A program made the translations under genes and the position numbers. 64,000 bases of DNA from MPNP01 sp965221445 (GTDB lineage: Bacteria > Pseudomonadota > Alphaproteobacteria > Rhodobacterales > Rhodobacteraceae). Each line of letters opens with the position of its first letter. Position 1 is the stretch's first letter. A model generated the notes under the pieces. It worked only from the letters and a program-made list of their open reading frames with translations. It was not told where the DNA came from and did not search any database. Where the stretch lies: positions 744,001 through 808,000 of the forward strand of contig CBDCSF010000013.1 of assembly GCA_965221445.1 (NCBI GenBank). The letters are read 5' to 3'. Shown one piece after another: positions 38,101 through 53,100 of the stretch.

Positions 38101-41100
38101 GAAGTTACAGCCAGGTGAATCCCTCACTACTCCCCTAAGTTTCGGTGGTACAGCCACTTTTGGTACTGATTATATTCTCAATACACCGGAAGTTATCCCC
38201 ACAAATGTGGAATTTGCGAACTTATCAAGCGCGGATCCCATGAAAGATCCACCAGAGATAACATTTGAAGGTTCACAGTTTGGTCCGAATTCAGCTACTT
38301 TACTTCTTACAGCTGTACATGACAATCTTGACGAAGGGATAAAAGAAACTGTTGAACTTAGCTTAGGAGAAATAAACAACGCAAAACTCCATGATGTCCA
38401 TGATAGAGGTACCACTAAAAAAGGTAGCCCAAGCTTTGGTATCACCGATGATGACACACGAGGAGTGTCAGTTGATGACACCTCCCTGAGTGTTGACGAG
38501 CAAGATGATCTGGAGACCAAGAGCAATCGTGAGGATCAGGTTACCTACACAGTGGTCCTGACCAGTGAACCGACCGATGATGTGACCATTGATCTTGGGA
38601 TTCCTGTTGGTGCACCCTTCGCCGTTGATACTACCAGTCTTGTCTTTACTCCCATGACCTGGAATGTGGCCCAGACGGTTACCGTGACAGCCGAGAATGA
38701 CGATATTGACAATAAGGATGATGATAGAGTCGCCAGCATCACCCATACGCTTAAGGCTGGTGATTCTGATTATGGCGGTGTGTCGGTCGCATCGGTCGAG
38801 GTAACGGTAGAAGATGAAGACACCAGGGGGGTTACAGTTACCGGTACTTCCCTGAGGGTTGCCGAGCAGGATGATGCAGATACCAAGAGCAACCGTGAGG
38901 ATCAGGCGACCTACACGGTGGTCCTGACCAGTGAACCGACGGCCACTGTTGTCATTGCCATTACAGCACCCGACGGGGTTGCGGTTGACCACAACAGTCT
39001 GACCTTTACCACGACCGACTGGAACACGGCACAGACGGTTACCGTGACGGCCGAGAATGACGATATTGACAATAAGGATGACGCCCGCAGTGTTGACATC
39101 AGCCACACTGTTGATGCGGGAACATCCGACTATACGGATGTGACAGCTGACAAGGTTGCAGTGACCATCACCGATGATGACGGGGCACCTTCGGGTATTA
39201 CCCTGACCACCGATACACCGAGCATAGCCGAGGATGCGGCGACGAAGACTGTCCTGGTGACCGCCACGGTGAATGGAACGACCACCTACGCCGAGGACAA
39301 GACGGTCAGTGTCGTCGTTGGCACCAAAGACGACAGTGCCATATCAGGGACGGACTATACGAGGGTTGTGACGTTTGACATTACGATACCGGCCGGGTCG
39401 CGAAGTGCCGGCAAGACCTTCAGCCTTGATCCGACCGATGACACGCTGGATGAAGACACCGAGACCATCAGTGTTGAGGGAACATCTGATTCACTCTCCA
39501 TCACCAAGGCGACAATCAGTCTGACCGATGATGATGACGAACCGGTTTTAACGATTGATGGGCCGAGTGTTGAAGAAGGCGACAGTGGGTCGAAGACCCT
39601 GACCTTCACGATTACCCTGACACCGGCGAGTGGCAAGGAGGTTTCGGTTGACTATGCGGATACCACAGATGGCACCGCAACCTCGGCTACGGATTATAAG
39701 AAGATCGACCCGAAGACGATAAAGTTTGAGGCCGGGGACACGTCCAAGACAGTGAATGTGGCGATCACCGGTGATGAGCTTGATGAATCAAATGAGACGA
39801 TCATTCTCCGTTTGTCCTCACCCGACAATGCCACCTTCCCCAAGAAGGATGATGGCACGGCCCAGACCACACTGGATGGGGAAGGCACGATTACCGATGA
39901 CGATGAGGCCCCGACGGTATCGGTTGCCAATGCGTCGGCTGTCAACGAGGGTAATGATCCAGCTACCACGGTGAACATGGAATTTACCGTCACCCTGTCG
40001 GCGGCCAGTGGCCAGGACATTACAGTTCCCTATACGCTGGGCGGTTCAGCGACGACCGGTTCGGACTATGAGGATCCTGATCCGAAGTCGATCATGATTG
40101 CGGCGGGGTCAACCGGTGGCACGATTGTGATTGCGGTGAAGGGTGATGTGATTGACGAGGCCAACGAGACGATTGAGGTTACTCTTTCCGGGCCGACCAA
40201 TGCAACGGTATCCACCGCCGAGGGAGCGGGCGAGGCAACGGGTACGATTACTGATGATGAAGCAACGCCCACAGCCACGCTGGTCCTGACGCCGGGGAAC
40301 ATAGCTGAATCAGGGGTCTCCAATGCGAGTACGATAACCGCCACCCTGTCCGGAGCCTCGGACGAGGCGGTGACCCTGACGGTCGGAGCCAGTGCGGTGG
40401 CACCGGCGGTGGCGGGCGACTTTACCCTGACCAGCAACACGAAGTTGACGATTGCCGCCGGGTCCAAAACAAGTACCGGTGTGGTTACACTCACGGCAGT
40501 TGACAACAAGGTGGATGCGGCCAACAAGAGTGTTACCGTATCAGCGACGGCCAGTGGTGGTCATGGCGTGGCCAATCCGGCCAACCAGACCCTGACCATC
40601 ACCGATGATGACACCAGGGGGGTTACAGTTACCGGTACTTCCCTGAGGGTTGACGAGCAGGATGATGCAGATACCAAGAGCAACCGTGAGGATCAGGCGA
40701 CCTACACGGTGGTCCTGACCAGTGAACCGACGGCCACTGTTGTCATTGCCATTACAGCACCCGACGGGGTTGCGGTTGACCACAACAGCCTGACCTTTAC
40801 CACGACCGACTGGAACACGGCACAGACGGTTACCGTGACGGCCGAGAATGACGATATTGACAATACGGGCGACGCCCGCAGTGTTGACATTACCCACACT
40901 GTTGATGCGGGAACATCCGACTATAAGGGTGTGACAGCTGACAAGGTTGCAGTGACCATCACCGATGATGACGGGGCTCCTTCGGGTATTACCCTGACCA
41001 CGGATACACCGAGCATAGCCGAGGATGCGGCGACGAAGACTGTCCTGGTGACCGCCACGGTGAATGGAACGACCACCTACGCCGAGGACAAGACAGTCAG

Positions 41101-44100
41101 TGTCGTCGTTGGCACCAAAGATGACAGTGCCATATCAGGGACGGACTATGCGTCAGTGACAGACTTTGAGATTACGATACCGGCCGGGTCGCGAAGTGCC
41201 GGCAAGACCTTCAGCCTTGATCCGACCGATGACACGCTGGATGAAGACACCGAGACCATCAGTGTTGAGGGAACATCTGATTCACTCTCCATTACCAAGG
41301 CAACGATCAACTTGACCGATGATGATGACGAACCGGTTTTAACGATTGATGGGCCGAGTGTTGAAGAAGGCGACAGCGGGTCAAAGACCCTGACCTTCAC
41401 GATCACCCTGACACCGGCGAGTGGCAAGGAGGTTTCGGTTGACTATGCGGATACCACAGATGGCACCGCAACCTCGGCTACGGATTATAAGAAGATCGCC
41501 CCGGATACGATAAAGTTTGAGGCCGGGGACACGTCCAAGACAGTGAATGTGGCGATCACCGGTGATGAGCTTGATGAACCAAATGAGACGATCATTCTCC
41601 GTTTGTCCTCACCCGACAATGCCACCTTCCCCAAGAAGGATGATGGCACGGCCCAGACCACACTGGATGGGGAAGGCACGATTACCGATGACGATGAGGC
41701 CCCGACGGTATCGGTTGCCAATGCGTCGGCTGTCAACGAGGGTAATGATCCAGCTACCACGGTGAACATGGAATTTACCGTCACCCTGTCGGCGGCCAGT
41801 GGCCAGGACATTACAGTTCCCTATACGCTGGGCGGTTCAGCGACGACCGGTTCGGACTATGAGGATCCTGATCCGAAGTCGATCATGATTGCGGCGGGGT
41901 CAACCGGTGGCACGATTGTGATTGCGGTGAAGGGTGATGTGATTGACGAGGCCAACGAGACGATTGAGGTTACTCTTTCCGGGCCGACCAATGCAACGGT
42001 ATCCACCGCCGAGGGAGCGGGCGAGGCAACGGGTACGATTACTGATGATGAAGCAACGCCCACAGCCACGCTGGTCCTGACGCCGGTGAACATAGCTGAA
42101 TCAGGGGTCTCCAATGCGAGTACGATAACCGCCACCCTGTCCGGAGCCTCGGACGAGGCGGTGACCCTGACGGTCGGAGCCAGTGCGGTGGCACCGGCGG
42201 TGGCGGGCGACTTTACCCTGACCAGCAACACGAAGTTGACGATTGCCGCCGGGTCCAAAACAAGTACCGGTGTGGTTACACTCACGGCAGTTGACAACAA
42301 GGTGGATGCGGCCAACAAGAGTGTTACCGTATCAGCGACGGCCAGTGGTGGTCATGGTGTGGCCAATCCGGCCAACCAGACCCTGACCATCACCGATGAT
42401 GACACCAGGGGGGTTACAGTTACCGGTACTTCCCTGAGGGTTGACGAGCAGGATGATGCAGATACCAAGAGCAACCGTGAGGATCAGGCGACCTACACGG
42501 TGGTCCTGACCAGTGAACCGACGGCCACTGTTGTCATTGCCATTACAGCACCCGACGGGGTTGCGGTTGACCACAACAGCCTGACCTTTACCACGACCGA
42601 CTGGAACACGGCACAGACGGTTACCGTGACGGCCGAGAATGACGATATTGACAATAAGGATGATGCCCGCAGTGTTGACATCGCCCACACTGTTGATGCG
42701 GGAACATCCGACTATAAGGGTGTGACAGCTGACAAGGTTGCAGTGACCATCACCGATGATGATGGGGCCCCTTCGGGTATTACCCTGACCACGGACACAC
42801 CGAGCATAGCCGAGGATGCGGCGACGAAGACTGTCCTGGTGACCGCCACGGTGAATGGAACGACCACCTACGCCGAGGACAAGACAGTCAGTGTCGTCGT
42901 TGGCAACGACGACGACAGTGCCATATCAGGGACGGACTATGCGTCGGTGACAGACTTTGAGATTACGATACCGGCCGGGTCGCGAAGTGCCGGCAAGACC
43001 TTCAGCCTTGATCCGACCGATGACACGCTGGATGAAGACACCGAGACCATCAGTGTTGAGGGAACATCTGATTCACTCTCCATTACCAAGGCAACGATCA
43101 ACTTGACCGATGATGATGACGAACCGGTTTTAACGATTGATGGGTCGAGTGTTGAAGAAGGCGACAGCGGGTCGAAGACCCTGACCTTCACGATCACCCT
43201 GACACCGGCGAGTGGCAAGGAGGTTTCGGTTGACTATGCGGATACCACAGATGGCACCGCAACCTCGGCTACGGATTATAAGAAGATCGCCCCGGATACG
43301 ATAAAGTTTGAGGCCGGGGACACGTCCAAGACAGTGAATGTGGCGATCACCGGTGATGAGCTTGATGAACCAAATGAGACGATCATTCTCCGTTTGTCCT
43401 CACCCGACAATGCCACCTTCCCCAAGAAGGATGATGGCACGGCCCAGACCACACTGGATGGGGAAGGCACGATTACCGATGACGATGAGGCCCCGACGGT
43501 ATCGGTTGCCAATGCGTCGGCTGTCAACGAGGGTAATGATCCAGCTACCACGGTGAACATGGAATTTACCGTCACCCTGTCGGCGGCCAGTGGCCAGGAC
43601 ATTACAGTTCCCTATACGCTGGGCGGTTCAGCGACGACCGGTTCGGACTATGAGGATCCTGATCCGAAGTCGATCATGATTGCGGCGGGATCAACCCGTG
43701 GCACGATTGTGATTGCGGTGAAGGGTGATGTGATTGACGAGGCCAACGAGACGATTGAGGTTACTCTTTCCGGGCCGACCAATGCAACGGTATCCACCGC
43801 CGAGGGAGCGGGCGAGGCAACGGGTACGATTACTGATGATGAAGCAACGCCCACAGCCACGCTGGTCCTGACGCCGGGGAACATAGCTGAATCAGGGGCC
43901 TCCAATGCGAGTACGATAACCGCCACCCTGTCCGGAGCCTCGGACGAGGCGGTGACCCTGACGGTCGGAGCCAGTGCGGTGGCACCGGCGGTGGCGGGCG
44001 ACTTTACCCTGACCAGCAACACGAAGTTGACGATTGCCGCCGGGTCCAAAACAAGTACCGGTGTGGTTACACTCACGGCAGTTGACAACAAGGTGGATGC

Positions 44101-47100
44101 GGCCAACAAGAGTGTTACCGTATCAGCGACGGCCAGTGGTGGTCATGGTGTGGCCAATCCGGCCAACCAGACCCTGACCATCACCGATGATGATGGGGCT
44201 CCTTCGGGTATAAGGTTGGCGGTTGACAAAGCCAGTGTTGCCGAGAGTGCTGATGAGACAGCAATTGTCATAACAGCCAGTGTTATCGGGGACACCACCT
44301 ACAGTTCAAGCAAAGACCTGACCATCACCGTTGGCGGGGGTACCAGCACGGCGACCTCGGGGACCGACTATACCCGGGTGGACAGCATCACCTTGACCCT
44401 TCCGGCTGGAGCAGCGAGTGTTACAAAGTCGTTTGATCTGGAACCGCTTGATGACGATATTGATGAAGCGAACGAAACCATTATCGTGGCCGGCAGTTCA
44501 ACGGGGCTTAGTATCAGCAGTGCAACCATTACGCTGACCGATGATGACACGAAGGGGATTACGGTTACCGGTACTTCCCTGAGGGTTGCCGAGACTGATG
44601 ATGCCGAGACCGCAGACCGAGAAGAGAATCAGGCGACCTACACGGTGGTCCTGACCAGTGAACCGACGGCCACTGTTGTCATTGCCATTACAGCACCTGA
44701 CGGGGTCTCGGTTGACCATAACAGCCTGACCTTTACCACGACCGACTGGAACACGGCACAGACGGTTACCGTGACGGCCGAGAATGACGATATTGACAAT
44801 AAGGATGATGCCCGCAGTGTTGACATCGCCCACACTGTTGATGCGGGAGCATCCGACTATACGGATGTGACAGCTGACAAGGTTGCAGTGACCATCACCG
44901 ATGATGATGGTCCGCCCACCGGTATTACCCTGACCACGGACACACCGAGCATAGCCGAGGATGCGGCGACGAAGACTGTCCTGGTGACCGCCACGGTGAA
45001 TGGAACGACCACCTACGCCGAGGACAAGACAGTCAGTGTCGTCGTTGGCAACGACGACGACAGTGCCATATCAGGGACGGACTATGCGTCGGTGACAGAC
45101 TTTGAGATTACGATACCGGCCGGGTCGCGAAGTGCCGGCAAGACCTTCAGCCTTGATCCGACCGATGACACGCTGGATGAAGACACCGAGACCATCAGTG
45201 TTGAGGGAACATCTGATTCACTCTCCATTACCAAGGCAACGATCAACTTGACCGATGATGATGACGAACCGGTTTTAACGATTGATGGGTCGAGTGTTGA
45301 AGAAGGCGACAGCGGGTCGAAGACCCTGACCTTCACGATTACCCTGACACCGGCGAGTGGCAAGGAGGTTTCGGTTGACTATGCGGATACCACAGATGGC
45401 ACCGCAACCTCGGCTACGGATTATAAGAAGATCGCCCCGGATACGATAAAGTTTGAGGCCGGGGACACGTCCAAGACAGTGAATGTGGCGATCACCGGTG
45501 ATGAGCTTGATGAACCAAATGAGACAATCATTCTCCGTTTGTCCTCACCCGACAATGCCACCTTCCCCAAGAAGGATGATGGCACGGCCCAGACCACACT
45601 GGATGGGGAAGGCACGATTACCGATGACGATGAGGCCCCGACGGTATCGGTTGCCAATGCGTCGGCTGTCAACGAGGGTAATGATCCAGCTACCACGGTG
45701 AACATGGAATTTACCGTCACCCTGTCGGCGGCCAGTGGCCAGGACATTACAGTTCCCTATACGCTGGGCGGTTCAGCGACGACCGGTTCGGACTATGAGG
45801 ATCCTGATCCGAAGTCGATCATGATTGAGAAGGGATCAACCCGTGGCACGATTGTGATTGCGGTGAAGGGTGATGTGATTGACGAGGCCAACGAGACGAT
45901 TGAGGTTACTCTTTCCGGGCCGACCAAGGCAAAGGTATCCACCGCCGAGGGAGCGGGCGAGGCAACGGGTACGATTACTGATGATGAAGCAACGCCCACA
46001 GCCACGCTGGTCCTGACGCCGGGGAACATAGCTGAATCAGGGGCCTCCAATGCGAGTACGATAACCGCCACCCTGTCCGGAGCCTCGGACGAGGCGGTGA
46101 CCCTGACGGTCGGAGCCAGTGCGGTGGCACCGGCGGTGGCGGGCGACTTTACCCTGACCAGCAACACGAAGTTGACGATTGCCGCCGGGTCCAAAACAAG
46201 TACCGGTGTGGTTACACTCACGGCAGTTGACAACAAGGTGGATGCGGCCAACAAGAGTGTTACCGTATCAGCGACGGCCAGTGGTGGTCATGGTGTGGCC
46301 AATCCGGCCAACCAGACCCTGACCATCACCGATGATGATGGGGCTCCTTCGGGTATAAGGTTGGCGGTTGACAAAGCCAGTGTTGCCGAGAGTGCTGATG
46401 AGACAGCAATTGTCATAACAGCCAGTGTTATCGGGGACACCACCTACAGTTCAAGCAAAGACCTGACCATCACCGTTGGCGGGGGTACCAGCACGGCGAC
46501 CTCGGGGACCGACTATACCCGGGTGGACAGCATCACCTTGACCCTTCCGGCTGGAGCAGCGAGTGTTACAAAGTCGTTTGATCTGGAACCGCTTGATGAC
46601 GATATTGATGAAGCGAACGAAACCATTATCGTGGCCGGCAGTTCAACGGGGCTTAGTATCAGCAGTGCAACCATTACGCTGACCGATGATGACACGAAGG
46701 GGATTACGGTTACCGGTACTTCCCTGAGGGTTGCCGAGACTGATGATGCCGAGACCGCAGACCGAGAAGAGAATCAGGCGACCTACACGGTGGTCCTGAC
46801 CAGTGAACCGACGGCCACTGTTGTCATTGCCATTACAGCACCTGACGGGGTCTCGGTTGACCATAACAGCCTGACCTTTACCACGACCGACTGGAACACG
46901 GCACAGACGGTTACCGTGACGGCCGAGAATGACGATATTGACAATAAGGATGATGCCCGCAGTGTTGACATCGCCCACACTGTTGATGCGGGAGCATCCG
47001 ACTATACGGATGTGACAGCTGACAAGGTTGCAGTGACCATCACCGATGATGATGGTCCGCCCACCGGTATTACCCTGACCACGGACACACCGAGCATAGC

Positions 47101-50100
47101 CGAGGATGCGGCGACGAAGACTGTCCTGGTGACCGCCACGGTGAATGGAACGACCACCTACGCCGAGGACAAGACAGTCAGTGTCGTCGTTGGCACCAAA
47201 GATGACAGTGCCATATCAGGGACGGACTATGCGTCGGTGACAGACTTTGAGATTACGATACCGGCCGGGTCGCGAAGTGCCGGCAAGACCTTCAGCCTTG
47301 ATCCGACCGATGACACGCTGGATGAAGACACCGAGACCATCAGTGTTGAGGGAACATCTGATTCACTCTCCATTACCAAGGCAACGATCAACTTGACCGA
47401 TGATGATGACGAACCGGTTTTAACGATTGATGGGTCGAGTGTTGAAGAAGGCGACAGCGGGTCAAAGACCCTGACCTTCACGATTACCCTGACACCGGCG
47501 AGTGGCAAGGAGGTTTCGGTTGACTATGCGGATACCACAGATGGCACCGCAACCTCGGCTACGGATTATAAGAAGATCGCCCCGGATACGATAAAGTTTG
47601 AGGCCGGGGACACGTCCAAGACAGTGAATGTGGCGATCACCGGTGATGAGCTTGATGAACCAAATGAGACGATCATTCTCCGTTTGTCCTCACCCGACAA
47701 TGCCACCTTCCCCAAGAAGGATGATGGCACGGCCCAGACCACACTGGATGGGGAAGGCACGATTACCGATGACGATGAGGCCCCGACGGTATCGGTTGCC
47801 AATGCGTCGGCTGTCAACGAGGGTAATGATCCAGCTACCACGGTGAACATGGAATTTACCGTCACCCTGTCGGCGGCCAGTGGCCAGGACATTACAGTTC
47901 CCTATACGCTGGGCGGTTCAGCGACGACCGGTTCGGACTATGAGGATCCTGATCCGAAGTCGATCATGATTGCGGCGGGGTCAACCGGTGGCACGATTGT
48001 GATTGCGGTGAAGGGTGATGTGATTGACGAGGCCAACGAGACGATTGAGGTTACTCTTTCCGGGCCGACCAATGCAACGGTATCCACCGCCGAGGGAGCG
48101 GGCGAGGCAACGGGTACGATTACTGATGATGAAGCAACGCCCACAGCCACGCTGGTCCTGACGCCGGGGAACATAGCTGAATCAGGGGTCTCCAATGCGA
48201 GTACGATAACCGCCACCCTGTCCGGAGCCTCGGACGAGGCGGTGACCCTGACGGTCGGAGCCAGTGCGGTGGCACCGGCGGTGGCGGGCGACTTTACCCT
48301 GACCAGCAACACGAAGTTGACGATTGCCGCCGGGTCCAAAACAAGTACCGGTGTGGTTACACTCACGGCAGTTGACAACAAGGTGGATGCGGCCAACAAG
48401 AGTGTTACCGTATCAGCGACGGCCAGTGGTGGTCATGGTGTGGCCAATCCGGCCAACCAGACCCTGACCATCACCGATGATGATGGGGCTCCTTCGGGTA
48501 TAAGGTTGGCGGTTGACAAAGCCAGTGTTGCCGAGAGTGCTGATGAGACAGCAATTGTCATAACAGCCAGTGTTATCGGGGACACCACCTACAGTTCAAG
48601 CAAAGACCTGACCATCACCGTTGGCGGGGGTACCAGCACGGCGACCTCGGGGACCGACTATACCCGGGTGGACAGCATCACCTTGACCCTTCCGGCTGGA
48701 GCAGCGAGTGTTACAAAGTCGTTTGATCTGGAACCGCTTGATGACGATATTGATGAAGCGAACGAAACCATTATCGTGGCCGGCAGTTCAACGGGGCTTA
48801 GTATCAGCAGTGCAACCATTACGCTGACCGATGATGACACGAAGGGGATTACGGTTACCGGTACTTCCCTGAGGGTTGCCGAGACTGATGATGCCGAGAC
48901 CGCAGACCGAGAAGAGAATCAGGCGACCTACACGGTGGTCCTGACCAGTGAACCGACGGCCACTGTTGTCATTGCCATTACAGCACCTGACGGGGTCTCG
49001 GTTGACCATAACAGCCTGACCTTTACCACGACCGACTGGAACACGGCACAGACGGTTACCGTGACGGCCGAGAATGACGATATTGACAATAAGGATGATG
49101 CCCGCAGTGTTGACATCGCCCATACTGTTGATGCGGGAGCATCCGACTATACGGATGTGACAGCTGACAAGGTTGCAGTGACCATCACCGATGATGATGG
49201 TCCGCCCACCGGTATTACCCTGACCACGGACACACCGAGCATAGCCGAGGATGCGGCGACGAAGACTGTCCTGGTGACCGCCACGGTGAATGGAACGACC
49301 ACCTACGCCGAGGACAAGACAGTCAGTGTCGTCGTTGGCACCAAAGATGACAGTGCCATATCAGGGACGGACTATGCGTCGGTGACAGACTTTGAGATTA
49401 CGATACCGGCCGGGTCGCGAAGTGCCGGCAAGACCTTCAGCCTTGATCCGACCGATGACACGCTGGATGAAGACACCGAGACCATCAGTGTTGAGGGAAC
49501 ATCTGATTCACTCTCCATTACCAAGGCAACGATCAACTTGACCGATGATGATGACGAACCGGTTTTAACGATTGATGGGTCGAGTGTTGAAGAAGGCGAC
49601 AGCGGGTCGAAGACCCTGACCTTCACGATTACCCTGACACCGGCGAGTGGCAAGGAGGTTTCGGTTGACTATGCGGATACCACAGATGGCACCGCAACCT
49701 CGGCTACGGATTATAAGAAGATCGCCCCGGATACGATAAAGTTTGAGGCCGGGGACACGTCCAAGACAGTGAATGTGGCGATCACCGGTGATGAGCTTGA
49801 TGAACCAAATGAGACAATCATTCTCCGTTTGTCCTCACCCGACAATGCCACCTTCCCCAAGAAGGATGATGGCACGGCCCAGACCACACTGGATGGGGAA
49901 GGCACGATTACCGATGACGATGATATAACAGAAAGTATCAGTATTGTTACATTAAAATTATCCCCAGCGAGTATCACTGAAAACGGAGGTCAAACAATAG
50001 TGACCGCAAGCCTGGATAAAGCTGTAAATCAGGATGTATCCCTTACGGTGACAACTAAGCCATCCTCACCTGCAACGGCCAATGACTATACACTGAGTCA

Positions 50101-53100
50101 AAATAAAACCTTGATAATAAAAACTGGTTCAACTGAAAGTGCAGGTACAGTTACTATTACTGCAAATAACAACTCCGTAGATAATCCCAACAAAACAATT
50201 ACAGTTTCTGCATCAGCTACAGGTGGAGGTGTGGCAAATCCTGGAGACAAGACACTAACCATAACTGATGATGACAACCCACCGACTGGAGCTACTTTGA
50301 GTTTGTCCCCCAATACTGTCAAGGAGGATGCTGGTGCCACCGTTATCACAGTAACTGCTACAGTTAATGGGGCGGCCAAATTTGATGCGACAGATATTAC
50401 CATCTCAGTGGATGCAGGGACCGCTCAAACAGATGACTTTGAAGCTGTTCAAGACTTCACGCTGACCATTCCATCCGGTGCAAGCTCAGCCCAAGGCCAA
50501 TTCACCTTCACTCCTGTCAAGGATATGGTCGATGAAAAGGAAGAAACCGTTATTGTCTCCGGAACCACAACTATTGATGGTTATACAGTTACTTCGGCCA
50601 ATCTGCATCTGCACAACTACATACCGCCAGCAACCACTCTGACCCTTGAAGTTTCACCGACAAGTGTAAACGAAAATGGCGGAGCCCAGACGGTTACGGT
50701 AACAGCAAAATTCAATGAGGGTACAAGGGGGGATGCAACATCGGTAAACGTAAGTATTGCTGGCCATACGGCCACTGACACTGTCGATTTTGAAGCGATA
50801 CCTTCATTTACTTTAACCATTCCCCCTCACCAAACCCAGACAAGTCAGAATATAACCTTCACTCCGGTTAACGATACCATGTCTGAAGGTAATGAAACAG
50901 TATCTGTTGTGGGAACGACAACGGCTACAGGATTGACCATAACCAATACGGAATTCACAATTACCGATGATGACAATCAACCGAGTGGTATTACCCTTGC
51001 GGTTGATACCGATAGCAAGACTGATGGTAGTCAGGATATAGTCAGCGAAGATGCAGGGGCAACACAAGTTAGTATAACTGCCAATGTGAAAGGTGGAACA
51101 ACCTTTGCAACAGATGTGACTGTAAGTGTCAATATTGGCAGTGATACAGCCATAGCGGGTACGGATTTCGTTATAGTCCCTCCATTTGATATTGTTATTG
51201 AGGCTGGTACTTTAAGCAAGACAGATAGTTTTACCTTAACACCTACGAACGATACACTGGTTGAGGACAATGAATCTATTTCTGTCACTGGTACAGTTAG
51301 TGGAGCAAATGACCTAAGTGTTTCTGGAACCAACATCACAATTATTGATGACGATGAACCCCCTGCTCCGGCAATTTCAATTGATGACGCATCTGCAAAT
51401 GAAAGTGAACAGGAAATACGATTCACTGTAAGGCTTGCCGAGTCCGCGTCCAGAGAAATATATTTTAACTACCAAACACGCGAATCAACACCGGTATCTG
51501 CTCGTCAAAATGTGGATTACCTGGGATTGAGCGGAAGGGATAGTTTCAAACCAGGTGAAACCGAAATGGAACTTGTAGTAGAAATCTATGATGATTTACT
51601 TCAGGAGGATGAAGAAACCTTTGAGATGGTTATTACCGGGGAGGTAATTGATGATGGCATAGGGATAGGCACCATAAGGAACATGGATTCGCAGCCACCC
51701 GAATGGTTGTCCAGATTTGGACGTACAGTTGCCGAGCAAAATGTAGATGCAATAAGAAATCGCTTTACCGCCGAACGTATCCCAGGCCTTGTCGGGGAAT
51801 TTGTAGGACAAGGAATTAGTCGTACAAACATTGGTGATAATCTTTCGACCGATCAAATCAAACAGAACAACGAACTATCAGATGATAATCTAGATTTCCC
51901 TGCTTCATTACCTGTAAGAAGCGTCGGCAGCAGTTACGTACCAGAATTCAGTGAACCGTTTGATCCACCCGAAAGCAGGGAAGTTACAGATGAAGAAATT
52001 TTACTTGGTACATCCTTTAATGTAACAAAATTAAACAATAATGGCCTATCTTTCGGTGTCTGGGGACGGACAGCAAAATCAGGTTACAGTGGTGGAGAGG
52101 GTGAACAAAGCGTTGAAGGTGATGTAACCAGCTTAATGTTTGGTGCAGACTGGAAAAGAAATGATACTCTTTTTGGCTTGATGGTCTCAAGGAGCAGTGG
52201 AAAAGGAATCTATGGCTCTTCTGTTAGAGGTAAAATCAAAGCCAAACTTACCAGTTTTGTACCGTATGTCAGCCATCAGTTTAACAATGATCTGTCTGTC
52301 TGGGGAGCTGTAGGAATTGGTCATGGAAAAATGGAATTATCCTCACACTTTGGGGATAATATTAGTACCGATATGGACTGGCGTATGGTAGCTGCAGGAG
52401 CCGAAGGTACGCTTGTACCTGAGGAAATAAATAACGGAATTGGTTTAAACTGGTACACGGATGCACTTTGGGTTAGCACTGGAACAGATGAGGTTCCTGG
52501 TGGTCTATCAGCATCATCAAAAGAAAACACACGCTTCCGCCTTGGGTTAAATGCTTCATGGGACCACACGTTGGATTCTGGTGTTAGTTTGAGACCAAAC
52601 CTTGAAGTTGGAATTCGATATGATGGAGGTGATGCCGAAACTGGTTATGGCCTGGAAGTCGGTGCCGGAGTCGAATGGACAAATTCTGAAACTGGCCTCT
52701 CGGTATCAGTGGAGGGTCGGACATTAGCTTTACATGAAGATGGTAATTTTGAGGATTGGGGGTTAGGACTTGGTATCCAGTATGACCCAAATCCAAAAAC
52801 CAAGGAAGGTTTCTCAGCCCAATTTGGATATGGTCTGGGAGGCAATTCATCAGGAGGTCAACAAGCTCTGAACGGACCCGACACCTTCCCCGGCCTTGAG
52901 GAAACTGAAAGTGAAGGAACCTGGTCACTTGAGACTGCTTACGGTATTACCCGAGGTGGTGGAATGGTAGGGTCTCCTTACGCGGCTATTTCGGGAGGAT
53001 CTTCGGAAAGCATTAGTAAATCAACCCTTGGCTATCGGATTGAACCTGATACAGAACATGCAACAAACATTAACATTGATTTTTGGACAAATCCAAATGC

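Noticed and set aside
39355..49653. Families of identical short open frames on both strands (93, 108, 118 and 153 codons minus; 72 codons plus) recurring every 1.8-2.1 kb
   Set aside because: They are shadow frames of the repeated giant coding sequence; their periodicity equals the repeat unit and they have no ribosome sites.
38819..49921. CRISPR-like or satellite DNA interpretation of the long direct repeats
   Set aside because: Units are 1.8-2.1 kb, in frame and fully coding with clear protein domains; there are no short repeats with unique spacers.
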